Shown: positions 46,403 to 58,879, numbered from the stretch's first letter. The stretch: DNA of 64,000 nt from Sycobia sp. Sy_11 (GCA_018907035.1 JACCIC010000029.1:1568501-1632500), one strand, 5' to 3'. Notes: generated from the letters alone by a model not told the origin. A program made the numbers and translations.

Positions 46403-46534
46403 TCAATAAGTATTAGAATTATTTATGAATAAAAGTAATATATTGAAATATGTATGAACTATATAATCAGGTATAATCGTGAAATATCATATCCGTCTGC
46501 CACCTATATTATTATAGACACACTTTGCGTACTG

Positions 46535-46589
<55 letters not shown>

Positions 46590-47159
46590 CAAATTGGTAC
46601 AATAATTATTGATATAATAATTATGACAACCTGACAGTCCTTATTTATAATTACCATATTATTTCACTCCATATTTGCATAATTAACCGTATGTAAAATT
46701 TTAAAATTACTCGACTGTATGAATTATTAATACTTTATTAAGTTACAAATGCAAATACATACCTTTTTATTGGAATGAAATTGAAAACACAATTTCTCAT
46801 GTCTATCTTCATGCAATCTGTTATCCGTACACGAGGTACACATATACACAAACTTAATAATAATTATATTAGAACTTATTATAAATAAATAAATATATAT
46901 ATATATATATATATGTTATAATATATTTTTATATCGCAAATATAAAATATAATATATAAATTTAACGATGTTTCCGTAAACGCATCTATACGTTACGTAT
47001 AACACGTGCTAATTGCATTAATGCGCAATATTATAAATATATATGCATCAACAAAATATATATAAATTATTTATATTTTAATATATGGATACATGCTGTC
47101 ATCTGATGCATAAAAATATAATTTTGGAACCATAACCTAAAACTTGCACAAGCCAATCA
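46403..47159. other. AT-rich non-coding stretch
   Basis: No gene recognised; the missing 5' end of the HAX1-like locus would be expected here but was not found. TA runs lie at 46535-46583 and 46891-46914. Confidence 0.4.
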
Positions 47160-47570
47160 CGCTTCTATAATAGGTCCAGATTGCAAGCACGATTTGCCCG
47201 ACAAATCCTGTGTCTAATTTGGACCGATTCTGGAAGCTCGGTTGGCTTCTCCAAAACGTGGATCTAATTTGGAGTGATTGGAGGTGCAGAAAATACCCAG
47301 ATCAGGATCAGACAAAAATGTACGCATGGCGTTAATGTAGCTTCAGTTTATTGCACGACACGTAAATATGCCGATTTATACAGAGATAATAAGGAGAGAT
47401 TGCCGATGCCATATACGAAAGGCTCGACGATTTTCGAGCGCCGGGAACGTGCGCCCTCTATAGGCCGAACTGCTACACTAACGCGCCAACGCTACGTCAA
47501 AGCTACGTCAGCATAAATTAGTGTGCGCATTTGTCTACGTCACGAGCTGTGACGTAGGCAATAAATATAT
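47160..47570. repeat. Mosaic repeat segment with TGACGT palindrome
   Basis: 47374-47460 is an inverted copy of 29765-29862. At 47535-47557, CTACGTCAC/GTGACGTAG forms a perfect 9-bp hairpin with a 5-base loop, and two more CTACGTCA units precede it (47492-47512). The family is unknown. Confidence 0.6.
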
Positions 47571-48219
47571 ATAGATATAGCTGTACGCTTCTGTCCAATG
47601 CGACGTTGCTGTTTTCCTTTCAATCATACAGAAGCTGAACCAAGTAATATCTAATATGCACACGAGCATTAGAAAGCAATTCAGACCCAAACTCCAATGC
47701 TAGCTTCATAATGCAGACGAATTTTTCATTCTACAAAAAATCAAAACTTGCCTTTCTTCCACTGAAGAAATTTCAAATTGAGTCTCATGATTTTGTGCTG
47801 AAATGGATATTCCACAATTAGATTAAAAAATTCATTTTGAATATTTTATGCTTCTATAAAATGTAGGAACAGAAAGAGAAAATTCATTAATTATTTCAAA
47901 TATTAAAAATATAAATAATAATATATATGCATTATCAATAAAAAATATATAAGTATGTTAAGTAATTGTAAATAATAACACGAGCTTAAACATATTTTTA
48001 AAAAATACGAGTATGATGTAGATTTTAATGTTAACGTAGTTGATCAACCCATGTCTCTGATACTACATATTAAATATAATTCATAAATCACATACATTGT
48101 TTCTAGTTTACTTCACATTCAAACTCATACTTTTCACTTATATTTATTATAATCTACTCTGTATTGTTACTTATGGATATTTTAAACAATTCGTGTAATT
48201 CCGATTTAACACAAAGATT
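47571..48219. other. AT-rich non-coding stretch
   Basis: Nothing coding could be supported. Confidence 0.4.
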
Positions 48220-48307
48220 ACTCTAAGTTCCAGCATTAATGTGCTGGAGCAACCTCCTTTGTACCCCGGGCAACGCCATTTCCGTTCGCCGGTATACGCA
48301 CGGAATT

Positions 48308-49480
48308 CTATTGAGCAATTGTAGACTGAGTAGCTGGTATGGACTTCATGCTGCCCAATCCTGGCAGTGGTGTTGTTGGTAGTGAGGGGTGGCGTTTCGC
48401 GGGAAAGATGAAGTTCGGAGGCGGCGCTACTGCCATGTCCATCAGGGCCGGAATGAGATTAGCTACCATTGGCCTGCTGAATGGCTCATGTAGGCTTGCT
48501 CCGGGCGCAGTTTCCGTGTTTGATTTGAACGGATTCGTATTAGGAGGGTAGTACCTCTTTAAGTACGATATGTGTACCGTCGTCTTTTTCTCGCTGTTCA
48601 TGTCCTCTACCTCAAATATTACGGGGGAGATTTTTTTGGTTACTCGACAAGGGGCACTTGACAAGGTTACTCGACAATAAATTTTGGCGCTAATTTCGCA
48701 AAGAATTTTTTAGCATACATACTTGATCGTTTATGCCGAACGTATCCTGCCTCCGTTTCCGGTTATAATATTTGGCTTGTTTCTCGCCGGCTGCACTCAA
48801 GTTTTTTCTTCCCATCTCGTAGATCGCCGGCAGCTTCTTAACTCAATTCAGCCAGTCGGAGGACGTTGGTGTCTGTAATTGCGGTATTACTTCTTGAATG
48901 TTTCTGTATGTCGGCATCTCTCTTGGCTGGCGGCCAAAATTTAGAAATGCCGTCGAAGTTTGAGTACTCGCGCGTACGGCGGTATTTACCGCAAACGGGA
49001 ACTGAGGGAGGTGCAAGTCCCAATCTTTGTGGTCGTTTCCTATGAAGGTGGTGATCATAGTTTTGACCACTCAATTAACTCACTCTACGGGATTTGCCTG
49101 CGAATAGTAGGGCGCTATGTAATGGTGGGTGATGCCCAATCCGCTTAACTTGTTTTTAAGCATGTTATTGGTAAACTCTGTGCCGTTGTCTGTGATAAAA
49201 TATTTTGGGCACCCCCACTTGAAGACGATCAGCTCTTCGAGCGCTTTGGCGATAGTATCCCCTGTGGCCTTCCGTAGAGGTTGTATCTCGATATACTTGG
49301 TAAATAGGTCCTCGAATATTAAGAGGTACCTATGCTGACCTTTGCTGGCGGGGAAGGGCCCCATTATGTCAGCTGCAACACTGGTCCATGAGCCTTCTAT
49401 GTTTCGCTGGACCATTAGGCCTGCCGGTGCTCTCTGAGATACCTTATGTATTTGGCACTAGGGGCAGTGCTTGACATAAG
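48308..49480 (-). pseudogene. Gypsy copy 2 integrase and C-terminal tail
   Basis: Core at 49415-49080: SVAADIMGPFPASKGQHRYL (first Asp), FITDNGTEFTNNMLKNKL (second Asp) and YYSQANPVE (Glu), a complete D,D,E set. Pieces further on are GNDHKDWDLHLPQFPFAV and FLNFGRQPREMPTYRN in a shifted frame. The tail (48664-48308) runs APCRVTKKISPVIFEVEDM, KRYYPPNTN, then IPALMDMAVAPPPNFIFP. That proline-rich block also occurs in copy 3, but there it lies more than 1.5 kb after the integrase. Confidence 0.85.
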
Positions 49481-49699
49481 CATGGATGTCTCTACGCATC
49501 CCCGGCCAGTAGTAGTGTTGGTGGATCTTATGTGTCGTCTTTTCGACGCCGAAGTGTCCGGATATCGGGGTGTTGTGACACTCATATAAGACTCGTTCTC
49601 TATCTTTGTATGGTATTGTCAATTTACAGTCATCAGGATTGTCGCCTATGATGTTGATGAATTCATTCAGGCGATGTTTGTATAGCTTGTCTCCTCTGA

Positions 49700-50594
49700 C
49701 TGTCCTGTCTGAGTGTTTATCTGGATCTCATTGTATATTTCTGATTTTCTTGTTGTATCATCTGTCTCTCTCGATAGTGGTTATCGGAGCGGTAGGGGAT
49801 TGGGATTGTTGGGGGGTGGGTGGATCTAGAGAGAGTATCTGGTACATGATGTAAAGCGCCTTTTCTATGTATGATCTCCATATTCTAAGCTTGAAGTGCT
49901 GTCGCTCATCTTGCTAGACAGCCTGTTGGGTTCTTGAGAGTGTGTAGCATCTTGAGACTACTATGGTCTGTGATGACCGTGAATCGGATTTATCCTTGTT
50001 AATTTGTAGCCCGACCTCATTGAGTCGGGTGAGCACCGCAATTAATTTTCGAGTGTGCTGCTGGAATGTCTTAGTGGCGACTATTATGTCGTCCATGTAG
50101 ACGAAAACGGTCGGTTGCCATTCCGGCTCAAAAATATGGTCCATACCTCTTTGAAAGCTGGCTGGGGCGTTAGTCAGCCCGTATGGTAGTCTAGTATACT
50201 GTAATAAGGCCCTCTGTGGGACTACAAAGGCGGTGAGTTCTTTGCTGGCTGGATTTAACGGAATCTGATGGTACGTCTGGCTCAGATCTATCTTAGATAG
50301 ATACCGAGCATCCCTTAGGTTGTCTGACAAGACATCCATGTGAGACAGCGGATACGCGTCTTTCCTTGTTATGTGTTTTACCGCCCTGTAGTCAATACAG
50401 AAGCGAATCTGCCCATCTTTCTTGGGCACAATCACAGGGCAACTACTCCATGCGCTTGTGGATGGCTCAATAATGCCCTCTATCAGCAGCCGATTTATTT
50501 CGTTGTGCGCCTGTTTGAGTAACCGGTCTGGAATTCGACGTACCCGTTGTTTCATGGGACGGTGTCCTTCTACGTCGATGTGATGCGGCTGCAT
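49700..50594 (-). pseudogene. Gypsy copy 2 reverse transcriptase with RNase H end
   Basis: RT open at 50594-49914: RIPDRLLKQAHNEINRLL, SSCPVIVPKKDGQIRFCIDY, YLSKIDLSQTYHQIPL (first Asp), RLPYGLTNAPASFQRGMD, and the YMDD box in FVYMDDIIVA. After LQINKDKS the frame jumps to TDHSSLKMLHTLKNPTG and HRKGALHHVPD, the end of RNase H, showing the internal deletion. Confidence 0.88.
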
Positions 50595-50606
50595 CCGCGC
50601 CAGATG

Positions 50607-51190
50607 CTAGGTTTTGCTTGGTATGGGTATCAGATCGTATAGCACCCGATCGAGTTCCTGCCTTTCTGCCGCATTTAGACGGGCTACTCCATTCACGGCT
50701 GCTATGGCGGTGATGGTTTCCAGAGGCACATTAGCTGGCGTCACGAAGTTTCGTTTTATTTTTCGGTGTGTGTGCCACGTGGCGATTGCAAAATTTATGG
50801 TGATCTTCATTAGGGTGAGGATGTTAATCCATATTATGAGGTCGTATTTTAGTTTTTCGATACTTTAAATCGGGCCTTAAAGCGTTGGCCATCGATTTGC
50901 AGTATCAGGTCAAGTTCTCCGTCATTTGGGCAGAACTTTCCATCAGGCATTTGCATATATGATGTTATCGGTAGGATCGCTGACTCTACCAATTTGCCTG
51001 AGTCAGGCCCGATATAGGATTTCCTAGCCCCTGGATCTATTAGCGCGGGAAAAATCTTTCCCATGATTTCTATGCTTAAGAATAATCTGTTCTCTTCTTC
51101 GTGTATTTGTGCCGTAGGGCGCGTGCTTATTACGTCCCTGGCTTTAGGGCATTGTGTCCTGGGGTTGTTCTTCGTTGTGCGTGGAGCCGT
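50607..51190 (-). pseudogene. Gypsy copy 2 protease region
   Basis: NRLFLSIEIMGKIFPALIDP then GARKSYIG (about 51090-50990) is a retropepsin-type motif, with Asp-Pro-Gly in place of the usual Asp-Thr/Ser-Gly. It is followed by MQMPDGKFCPNDGELDLILQ. The change from Thr to Pro would be expected to disable the site. A frame break separates it from the linker to RT (50810-50607). Confidence 0.75.
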
Positions 51191-52511
51191 ATCACGGGGG
51201 TGTCAAGGCTGGTATGTTAATACTGGTACTGCAGTATAATTGCAATTAATCAATTGCCTCCTTGAGTGGCTGTTATAGTATAATAAATTACATTAATTGT
51301 TTAGTAGTATTAATGCTCCATCAATACTCCTTGAAGTGACTTGTAAGTTGTTCAATTTCTTTAAAGTTGATAGTTATCACTGAAAATTGTTATTATATAT
51401 GTGTGTTGTTTTTTTTGTAAGTATTATTATTTAGCTATCAAGGGAAATTATACTATATCACCAAAGCCGTTTCAAAACTTATTTATTGCATGGTATTTAT
51501 TTTAATTTTATTATAATTTATTTATTATATGTTATGATGATGCCTTGTCTTATTTATTTATTGTTTGTTGACTTTACCCGCTAATTTATAATATTTATTG
51601 CTTTATATATTTAGTTATATTTGTTGTATTAGTGTTATTTATTTTTAGGTGATGATCATCTATTTTATTATGCTATTCAGAAAGAACAGGTTGATTATTG
51701 TCACAGTGCCTCTAGTCGTTCAAGTTAACTATATATAGTGTCTAATTTAAAGTTTATTTTAAATTAACTGATTTTATATTTATACTTTACTCGCTATGGT
51801 CTCAATCTTATTCCAAACACTTAGGGCATAATTAAACCATATGTGAGATCACCTGGAGTTCTACACATATATGAAAAAAAGAATACCGTAGACCAGGTAC
51901 ATTTAGTCTGTTTAATTTACTATTTTCTCTTCCTATACGTACTATCTTCTTCTAATAATGGAGGAATGCAAGATAAATGCCGATGATTGAGATGCTTTAT
52001 TCGCATATATTCTTATACAGCATTCTCTTCTGCAAATCTTCAGTACAAGTACTTAGTCAAGTTAATATGGGGGTCACTGAACTTATTGGTTAGTTAAAGA
52101 AAATCTTTAAGTCACACATCTAGTTTCAATTTCGGCTATTTCTGTAGCAGCTGTTATTATACGATATGTTACAGCTTTTTAATACTGCAAGTGGTTCTTA
52201 TTTCTTAGTGAGCGTTATTTTAATAAAGGGAAAATTCTACTGTGCTGCAGCTGTCAGCTGGCATAGTGCAAGATAAGGGGGTAATATGACGAACAATACC
52301 ACTACAGATTCGTATATATAAAGAAAAGTATAAGGGACAAGGTTGATTTTGTATAAGGGACATGAACTTCGGAAGGAGCAACGTTACACATATTTATAAT
52401 GAATAATATTTTAAATATGTATGTTATGTATATATGAATGAATATAAAATATATGTAAGATAAATGTAATCATGTAACAATAAAAGAAAATATGTATATA
52501 TATATACATAC

Positions 52512-52571
<60 letters not shown>

Positions 52572-52800
52572 AATGGATATAAATGCGAATATTAATAGTA
52601 TGTAAATAATATCAATATTAATATGCCTAAGGTCAGAATAACAAACACAGCAGATAAATATGTCAGCTAAACACAACAAGTGCACACTTTAAATTGTATA
52701 CCTTTTCCTGTTACACATTATTATATACTAAGTCATATAATACTGTGTAATATTATCACATACATATTACTCTTACTACCTAAGTTTGTTATATGCCGAC
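51191..52800. other. AT-rich non-coding stretch
   Basis: No coding signal. A TA-rich microsatellite lies at about 52493-52565. The left LTR and Gag of Gypsy copy 2 would be expected here; none was recognised. Confidence 0.45.
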
Positions 52801-54204
52801 GCATAAGCCCCCTAGCGTCTTGCGCGCGTGTTTACACTGTATAGGAAAAACATCTCCGAAACCCCCCTTTCTCTGCTGCGGCGATTCCGGGCTAATCAGC
52901 GCTTGCGACCACTAGCGCTTCGGCCCAAGCTGACCTTACCCCTTCCCTCCTCCTCCTTCCCCAGTCCTCTACCTCATCGGTCCTGCTCAGGACCGTCTCG
53001 TGCGTAGCAGACGAGGTGAGCCACCCACTCCCCCTTCATCCCCGCCCACCTGCGGGTGGTGTCTCACCCCGAAAGCCCTTCTCAGGGCCGTTCTATTCGT
53101 AGAGGACCGGGCGAGCCACCCACTTCCCCCTTATTCTCCCACCCATCTGCGGGTGGTATTTTGCCTCCTAGGCCCTTTTCAGGGCTGTCCTATTCGTAGG
53201 GACCAGGGCGAGCCACCCACTCTCTCCTCTTTCCCCTCTCGACCTCCCGTTCACGGGCAGTGTCTTAGTCCGAACCGGAAACCCAGATCAGACGGACGGT
53301 GTTCGCGGTGTGGACTCCGGGTTGGGCACCTCTCCGAAAGGAGTTACAGGCTTGGCGCTCAGCAGCTTCGAATAAGAGTGGTGACCAAGGCCTCCGGAGA
53401 CCCACCGGCGCGTCGGGAGATGCGCCTGGGGATTGTCGGAGGGCGATTTCCTCCGGGTAACTCTCCGGGGTCCGTACTCGGGGCCTTTCCTCATCCCCCC
53501 TCCCTACGGGCCGGTGGTCGAAACCGGTTGCAGGGGTTGGGGTCGGGGCCGCTTAGGCTTTAAAAGAGCCGACCATGGGGGGGGAGTAGCATCATCTCCC
53601 TCCCGACCAGGACGGAAACATGAAGTCAGCCTGCTCTTGCCCGGAAATTTCGGAGAGATGGTCTCGCTGCAGGCCTAGAAGGCGGAACAAGAGGCAGCGC
53701 GCCAAGCGGAATTTGCGGCGCCACCGAAAACGGACAATAGCGCCGAAGGCCAAAAAAAAGGACGTAAGGACGTTCGGGAAATCGACTTGGAGCTGCCGGA
53801 CTTGTCTCTCTCAGAGGCCACCTCGGAAGATGAGGGACCCTAGAAGGCCGTTCGGATCACGGTGGTTGTTCCGACTGCTCCCGAGGCCCTCGACGTGCGG
53901 GCCGAGATCGGCATCCGCCGCCCCACTCGGCCCTCGCTCGTGGTCCCTCCCCGTTCGTCTCTCCATACCGGACCCCTCCCCGGTATCACCCTCACCATCC
54001 AGCCAACGGCCACAGGCGCAGCAGCACCTCCAACGGCCTGCCCGACGGGAGTCGAGCAGCGCGAGAGAGAGAGAGCGAGACCAACATCGCCGCAGCCGCG
54101 GCCGCCTGCCCTACGGGTGTCGAGCGAGAGTGAGAGCGATGACTGCCACGTCCCTACTAGCCAACGAGCCCGAGGTCTCCCTGCAGAGAACAGCACAGAC
54201 ATGT
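52800..54204 (+). mobile_element. GC-rich LINE 5' region with tandem repeats (truncated)
   Basis: An abrupt GC-rich island. At about 52979-53270, three tandem units of about 100 bp share GAGCCACCCACT and a CCACCTGCGGGTGG-type hairpin, a common design of LINE 5' UTRs. It is followed by a glutamate/lysine-rich frame with LELPDLSLSEATSEDEG (about 53785-53840) and then VVPTAPEALDVRAEIGIRRP (53864 onward), interrupted by a TAG at about 53841. This looks like the start of an ORF1. It stops where Gypsy copy 3 begins, so ORF2 is missing. The class is inferred from layout only. Confidence 0.45.
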
Positions 54205-54231
54205 AACTGTCCGCTAGGTGTGCTATAGCCT

Positions 54232-56700
54232 AGGGTCGTCGCCCAATTAAACAAAGATTACGTCACATACCCGATCGACTGCTCCAACAGGCTCACGAGG
54301 AAATCGACAGGCTGCTGGCAAAGGGCATCATAGAGCACTCAGAAAGCCCATGGAGCAGTTGTCCGGTAATAGTCCGGTAATTGTAAGAAAGACGGGAAAA
54401 TCAGATTCTGTATAGACTACAGAGCGGTCAATCAAATCACACGCAAAGACGCGTATCCGCTGCCACACATGGATGTGTTGTTAGACAACTTAAGGGACGC
54501 AAAAGACTTGACTAAAATAGACCTTAGTCAAGCATATCACCAGATTCCCCTAGACGAACGCAGCAAAGATATCATCGCATTTGCAGTACCGCAAAAAGGT
54601 CTATATCAATATATCCGCCTACCATATGGACTGACCAACGCCCCAGCTACCTTCCAACGAGGTATGGATCTCATATTCGGGCCACAATGGCAGCCGATCG
54701 TATTCGGCTACATGGACGATATTATAATCGCCACACGAATCTTCGAGCAGCATACTCATGAACTAACAGCGGTGCTCGCCCGCCTTAACGAGGTCGGGCT
54801 TCAAATTCATAGGAATAAATCTGAGTTTTGCTGCCCCGAAGTTAAGTATCTAGGATATATCATAGACGAATACGACCTGCGCACAGATCCAGAGAAAATT
54901 CGCCCGGTAAGTGAGTACCCGAGGCTGACAAATCTAAAACAGCTGAGGGCCTTTTTAGGAATGGTAGGCTGGTATGCCCGCTTCACTCAGTCACTAGCGG
55001 ACATAAAATTACCACTAACACGATTGCTCAAAAAGAATACCAAATGACACTGGGGACAGGCTCAGCAAGAAGCCTTCGATAAACTAAAAATCCTACTCAC
55101 GCAAGCGCCTGTGCTGGCTCAACCCACGCAGAATAGCCCATACATTCTGCAAACTGACGCAAGCAATTATGCACTCGGAGCAGTTCTTAGTTAGAAAAAT
55201 AACGGAGAAGAGCATCCTATTGCTCACGCAAGTAGGACACTGAGTAAGGCTGAAGCAAATTATACTGTTACAGAAAAGAGTGCCTAGCAGTCTTGTGGGC
55301 AGTTGAAAAATTTAGAGGTTACTTGCTATGCGAAAAATTCACAGTGATTACCGACCATAGTAGTCTCAAGTGGCTGCGCACACTCAAAAATCCGGCAGGC
55401 CGCCTAGCAAGATGGGCAACAGCACTACAAGCGCACAATATGGAGATAGTACACCGAAAAGAAGCGCTTCATCACGTACCGGATGCACTTTCACGACCCC
55501 CTCACACAGAGGAATCCCCTACCGCCACTCTCACGTCCATAGAGAAAGACACCTGGTACGAACGAAAAATGCGCGAAATTTAAGACCATCCAGAAAACTA
55601 CCCAGACTGGACAATCAGAGGCGATAGAATGTATAAACATCGGCCAAATACATTTTCCAACGCCATAGACGAAAGCCCAGACGACTGGAAACTGGTCATA
55701 CCAGTTAAAGATAAAGAAAGGGTGTTATACGAGTGCCACAACACCCCTACGCCAGGACACTTCGGCGTAGATAAGACAGTGTACAAAACAAGCCAACTAT
55801 ACTACTGGCCTAGAATGAGAAGGGATGTGTATAAATACATAAAGCACTGCCTAGACTGTCAGATACATAAAATATCGCAAAGAGCACCGGCTCTAATGAC
55901 CCAAAGAAACATCGAAGGCCCTTGGACATCTGTAGCAGCTGATATCATGGGACCTTTTCCGGCCAGTAAGGGACAACACCGATACCTACTGATTTTCGAA
56001 GATTTATTCACGAAATACATCGAAATCAGACCACCTAGAACAGCAACAGGATAGGCAATCGCTAAAGCGTTAGAAGAGCTGGTGATTTTCAAATGGGGAT
56101 GCCCAAAATATTTAATCACGGATAGTGGCACAGAATTTGCCAACCACTTGCTTAAAAACAAGTTGGACGAAATACGAATAATTCACCAGTTTGTAGCACC
56201 ATATCACGCACAGGCGAACCCTGTCGAAAGGATAAACCGAACAATAAAAACGATGATCTCGATATCCATCGAACACGGCCACAAAAACTGGGACCTCCAC
56301 CTGTCCGAACTTACGTTTGCCGTAAATACCTCAGTATATGCTAGCACGGAAGCATCGCCGGCATTCCTTAATTTCGGGCGAAATCCGAGAGAAATGCCGA
56401 CGTATAGAAACATCAACGGACAGACACTAAAAATCCAGTCTTTAACACCGACAGACTGGATTGATCGAATGAAGAGATTACCAGCAATTCACGAACTGGT
56501 AAAAACAAACCTAGAATCAGCCAGCTCAAAACAATCAAAATATTACAATAAAGGACGACGACAAGAAACCTTCGAAGTGAACGACATGGTATGTCGACGA
56601 AACCGTGTACTATCATCGGGTCCCGATAAATTTTCGGCAAAATTAGCGCTAAAATACATGGCACCGTGTCGCATCATCAAAAAGATTTCCCCAGTTTCAG
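54232..56700 (+). pseudogene. Gypsy copy 3 pol: RT, RNase H, integrase
   Basis: RT: KKDGKIRFCIDYRAVNQI, LTKIDLSQAYHQIPLDE (first Asp), RLPYGLTNAPATFQRGMD, FGYMDDIIIA (YMDD), then FLGMVGWYARFT. RNase H: LQTDASNYALGAVLS, ITDHSSLKWLRTL, HRKEALHHVPDALSR. Integrase: the HHCC region (CHNTPTPGHFG ... CLDCQIHK), SVAADIMGPFPASKGQ (Asp), YLITDSGTEFANH (Asp), YHAQANPVERINRTIK (Glu). Lesions: a small tandem duplication of GTCCGGTAAT near 54360-54380, a TGA (55045-55047, Trp expected), a TAG at about 55192, a one-base deletion near 55277, a TAA at 55581 and a TAG at 56053. It is recently dead rather than ancient, since all catalytic residues persist. Confidence 0.9.
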
Positions 56701-58795
56701 ATACCATCCCCCTAACATCATTCCTGCTTCTTTCACAGGTGCCACATCCAACAAAGCGAAAAATGCAGAAGGGCGAGGCAGAGGCCTGCGCAGATTGTTA
56801 GCGACCGGAAAATCGCGCAAACCCGGGAAAGCTATTAGCCCCCTAAACCAAAATCCCCACTTAAATACGTCTCTCGAAATGCGAGCGTTAATAGACGCGT
56901 TGAAAACCCAGAAACGGTAACCAGCGAAATAACCGATCTGATTGCGTTCAGCCCGAACGCAACACAGGAAATCCCAATAGAGGAAATGAAGCTGACAGCT
57001 ATTCAGCCAGAGATCGACGAATCCTTCACCCTGTCCCTACTAGACACAAGCGTGCGTACACTTGAAGATATAACTGAGAATATCCTTACCGATGCCATCG
57101 AAGAAAACAACACCCCCGGCGATCGTCCGCAACGACGTAAAACTACGAAAGGCGCACAACAACAAGAGTGCGATCGTCCGTAACGACGTAAAACTACGGA
57201 AATCGCAGAGGATAACATCATTTGCGCTCGTCGGCAACGACGTAAAACTACGCTGACAACAGGTGAAGAAATTACAAATGGCAATACAGTTGACACCCGT
57301 CCAGAACGACGCGAAAATATCATAAGATCAGAACAAGAAATAAAGGGCACTCATAGAAATGGCAACTGTATCACAACACCCAAGGAAGTAATCAAAAAGA
57401 TTTCAAATGATACAAACAACACTACGACAACGCCAGAAGAAAAGCCTGAAGAGTTAGACCAAGAAGAGGTACATGACAACCGTTAAAGGATCACAACAAC
57501 ACCCGAAAAAGAGATAAAGGAGTTAGATACAAATGGACAACCAGATCCTACATCAAGTACAGATTTTCCCCCATATAAGGAACTGAGACGCCCTTCGCGG
57601 AAAATCCCAAAGGAGACGGATTGGATCTACAATCCGTTTAAAAGGGTATACGAGGACTTAGGCGACACGATCCCAGTGGACAATGAGTCAGACAGCGACT
57701 CTTCCCGAAAGACGGGACCGCTTGAAGATAGCCTGAAGAATAGGCGTCCAGAAGACGCGATCCCATATACTTCGGGACGCCAAATACGATCGATTAGCCC
57801 ACTTCCCTACCGGCCAGGCCCGAAATTCGATCGGAAAAACATCCCCAAAGATCAACCACCACAGGCAAAAGTGGAACCTATAGTGTACGTGAGTACACCT
57901 GAAGACGGCAAAGTCCAGCTTTACCGCGGCGATCGATGCGCCTTTATGCGATCGGTCGCGACGCAAAAGACCGACAGGTGGAAAACTCGCCCAAGAACAT
58001 CAGGTGCTCCGAATTCACAAGAGGAAGGGAAAATTATCATACCCACGAAATACCGTGAGGAAGAGTAATTACCAGATGACGAAGGAGCCTGTGCCGGCAA
58101 CATAGTCCATACCCCTCTATCGCATTCGTCTGATCACACCCAAAACAATGTGAATCAAAATCAAGGAGAGATTGTAAGAAGATACAATCCATTCACGATT
58201 CCGACGCAACCAATCCCCGTTGCAGGCGTAAAAAGCCCACCCCATATGCCAATGGCGACGCAAGAAAATTCAGCCACAAACACAGTGCCACGGGCAACAT
58301 CAATACCGGCACTCATGGAGCTGACGGTCACGTCACCCCCAAACTTCGTACCTCCCTCACGACCGCACCCGTCCTTATCGACCAAGCTACTACCAGGTTT
58401 AGAAAACTTTATAGGAAAGAAGAAGAGCACTCCTCAACACATAATACCGGATTTATCGATGTCTACCGGAAGGTGCACCTCACCTACACCTGGCCGCTGG
58501 AACTGTGGTGCGCAGGGGCATCGCTACTCCACCTGCCCACACCCCCAGAACCGTAAGTTCTGCTACAGGTGTGGCAGAGCGACCCGAGACGTACATACTT
58601 GTACGTCCTGCCCAGAGCGATCGACCCGTGTCGCTACGTCTTGGGAGGGGGAGAGCGACCGCGATACGCAATCGGGCCAAAGGATCAAGATGAAGCGCCA
58701 GGATGCGATAGATAGCGCGCGAGAAGCGGACATGGCGGAGCCAAAACTAGAGCAGCCTGCTGCAAACCCCCAGTCGCGCACAACGTAGCGCAGAC
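56701..58795 (+). pseudogene. Gypsy copy 3 third ORF: charged repeats, proline-rich block, zinc knuckles
   Basis: Located after the integrase. In order: IAFSP-NATQEIPIEEMKL (about 56940-56995); a tandem peptide repeat with DRPQRRKTT or a variant (DNA unit of about 54 bp at 57122-57320); an acidic-to-basic segment (57676-58068) opening MDNESDSDSSRKTGP; a proline-rich block with IPALMELTVTSPPNFVPP (about 58305-58360); and two knuckles, NCGAQGHRYSTC (the first Cys of CxxC is Arg) and FCYRCGRATRDVHTC (about 58498-58600). It ends VMIVMPGATVLY (about 58838-58873). Knuckles like these normally belong to Gag, upstream of pol. Copy 1 conserves the first and last motifs, so this is a family trait. Stops break the frame. 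Confidence 0.7.
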
Positions 58796-58879
58796 CATTA
58801 AGGAAGTCACAGGCGCTCTCGCTCAAGGTTCGCAACCGGTCATGATAGTCATGCCGGGAGCGACAGTTTTGTATTAATA

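Larger units (their letters stand above)
48220..51190 (-). mobile_element. Ty3/Gypsy retrotransposon, copy 2 (no LTRs found)
   Basis: Minus-strand pol remnant in the order protease, RT, RNase H end, integrase, proline-rich tail. Compared with the copy at 54.2-60.9 kb, about 0.5 kb is deleted between the RT (LQINKDKS) and RNase H (TVITDHSSLK) around 49990. Gag is largely missing and no LTR was recognised at either end. Confidence 0.85.

Noticed and set aside
53000..53563. 187-codon proline/arginine-rich frame
   Set aside because: It runs through tandem repeats in a GC-rich leader, where stops are rare, and shows no domain; treated as non-coding LINE 5' sequence.
54205..54231. TGTAACTGTCC as a possible left LTR start of Gypsy copy 3
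   Set aside because: Only the first six bases match the 3' LTR start (TGTAACC); nothing after it aligns with the 920-bp LTR.
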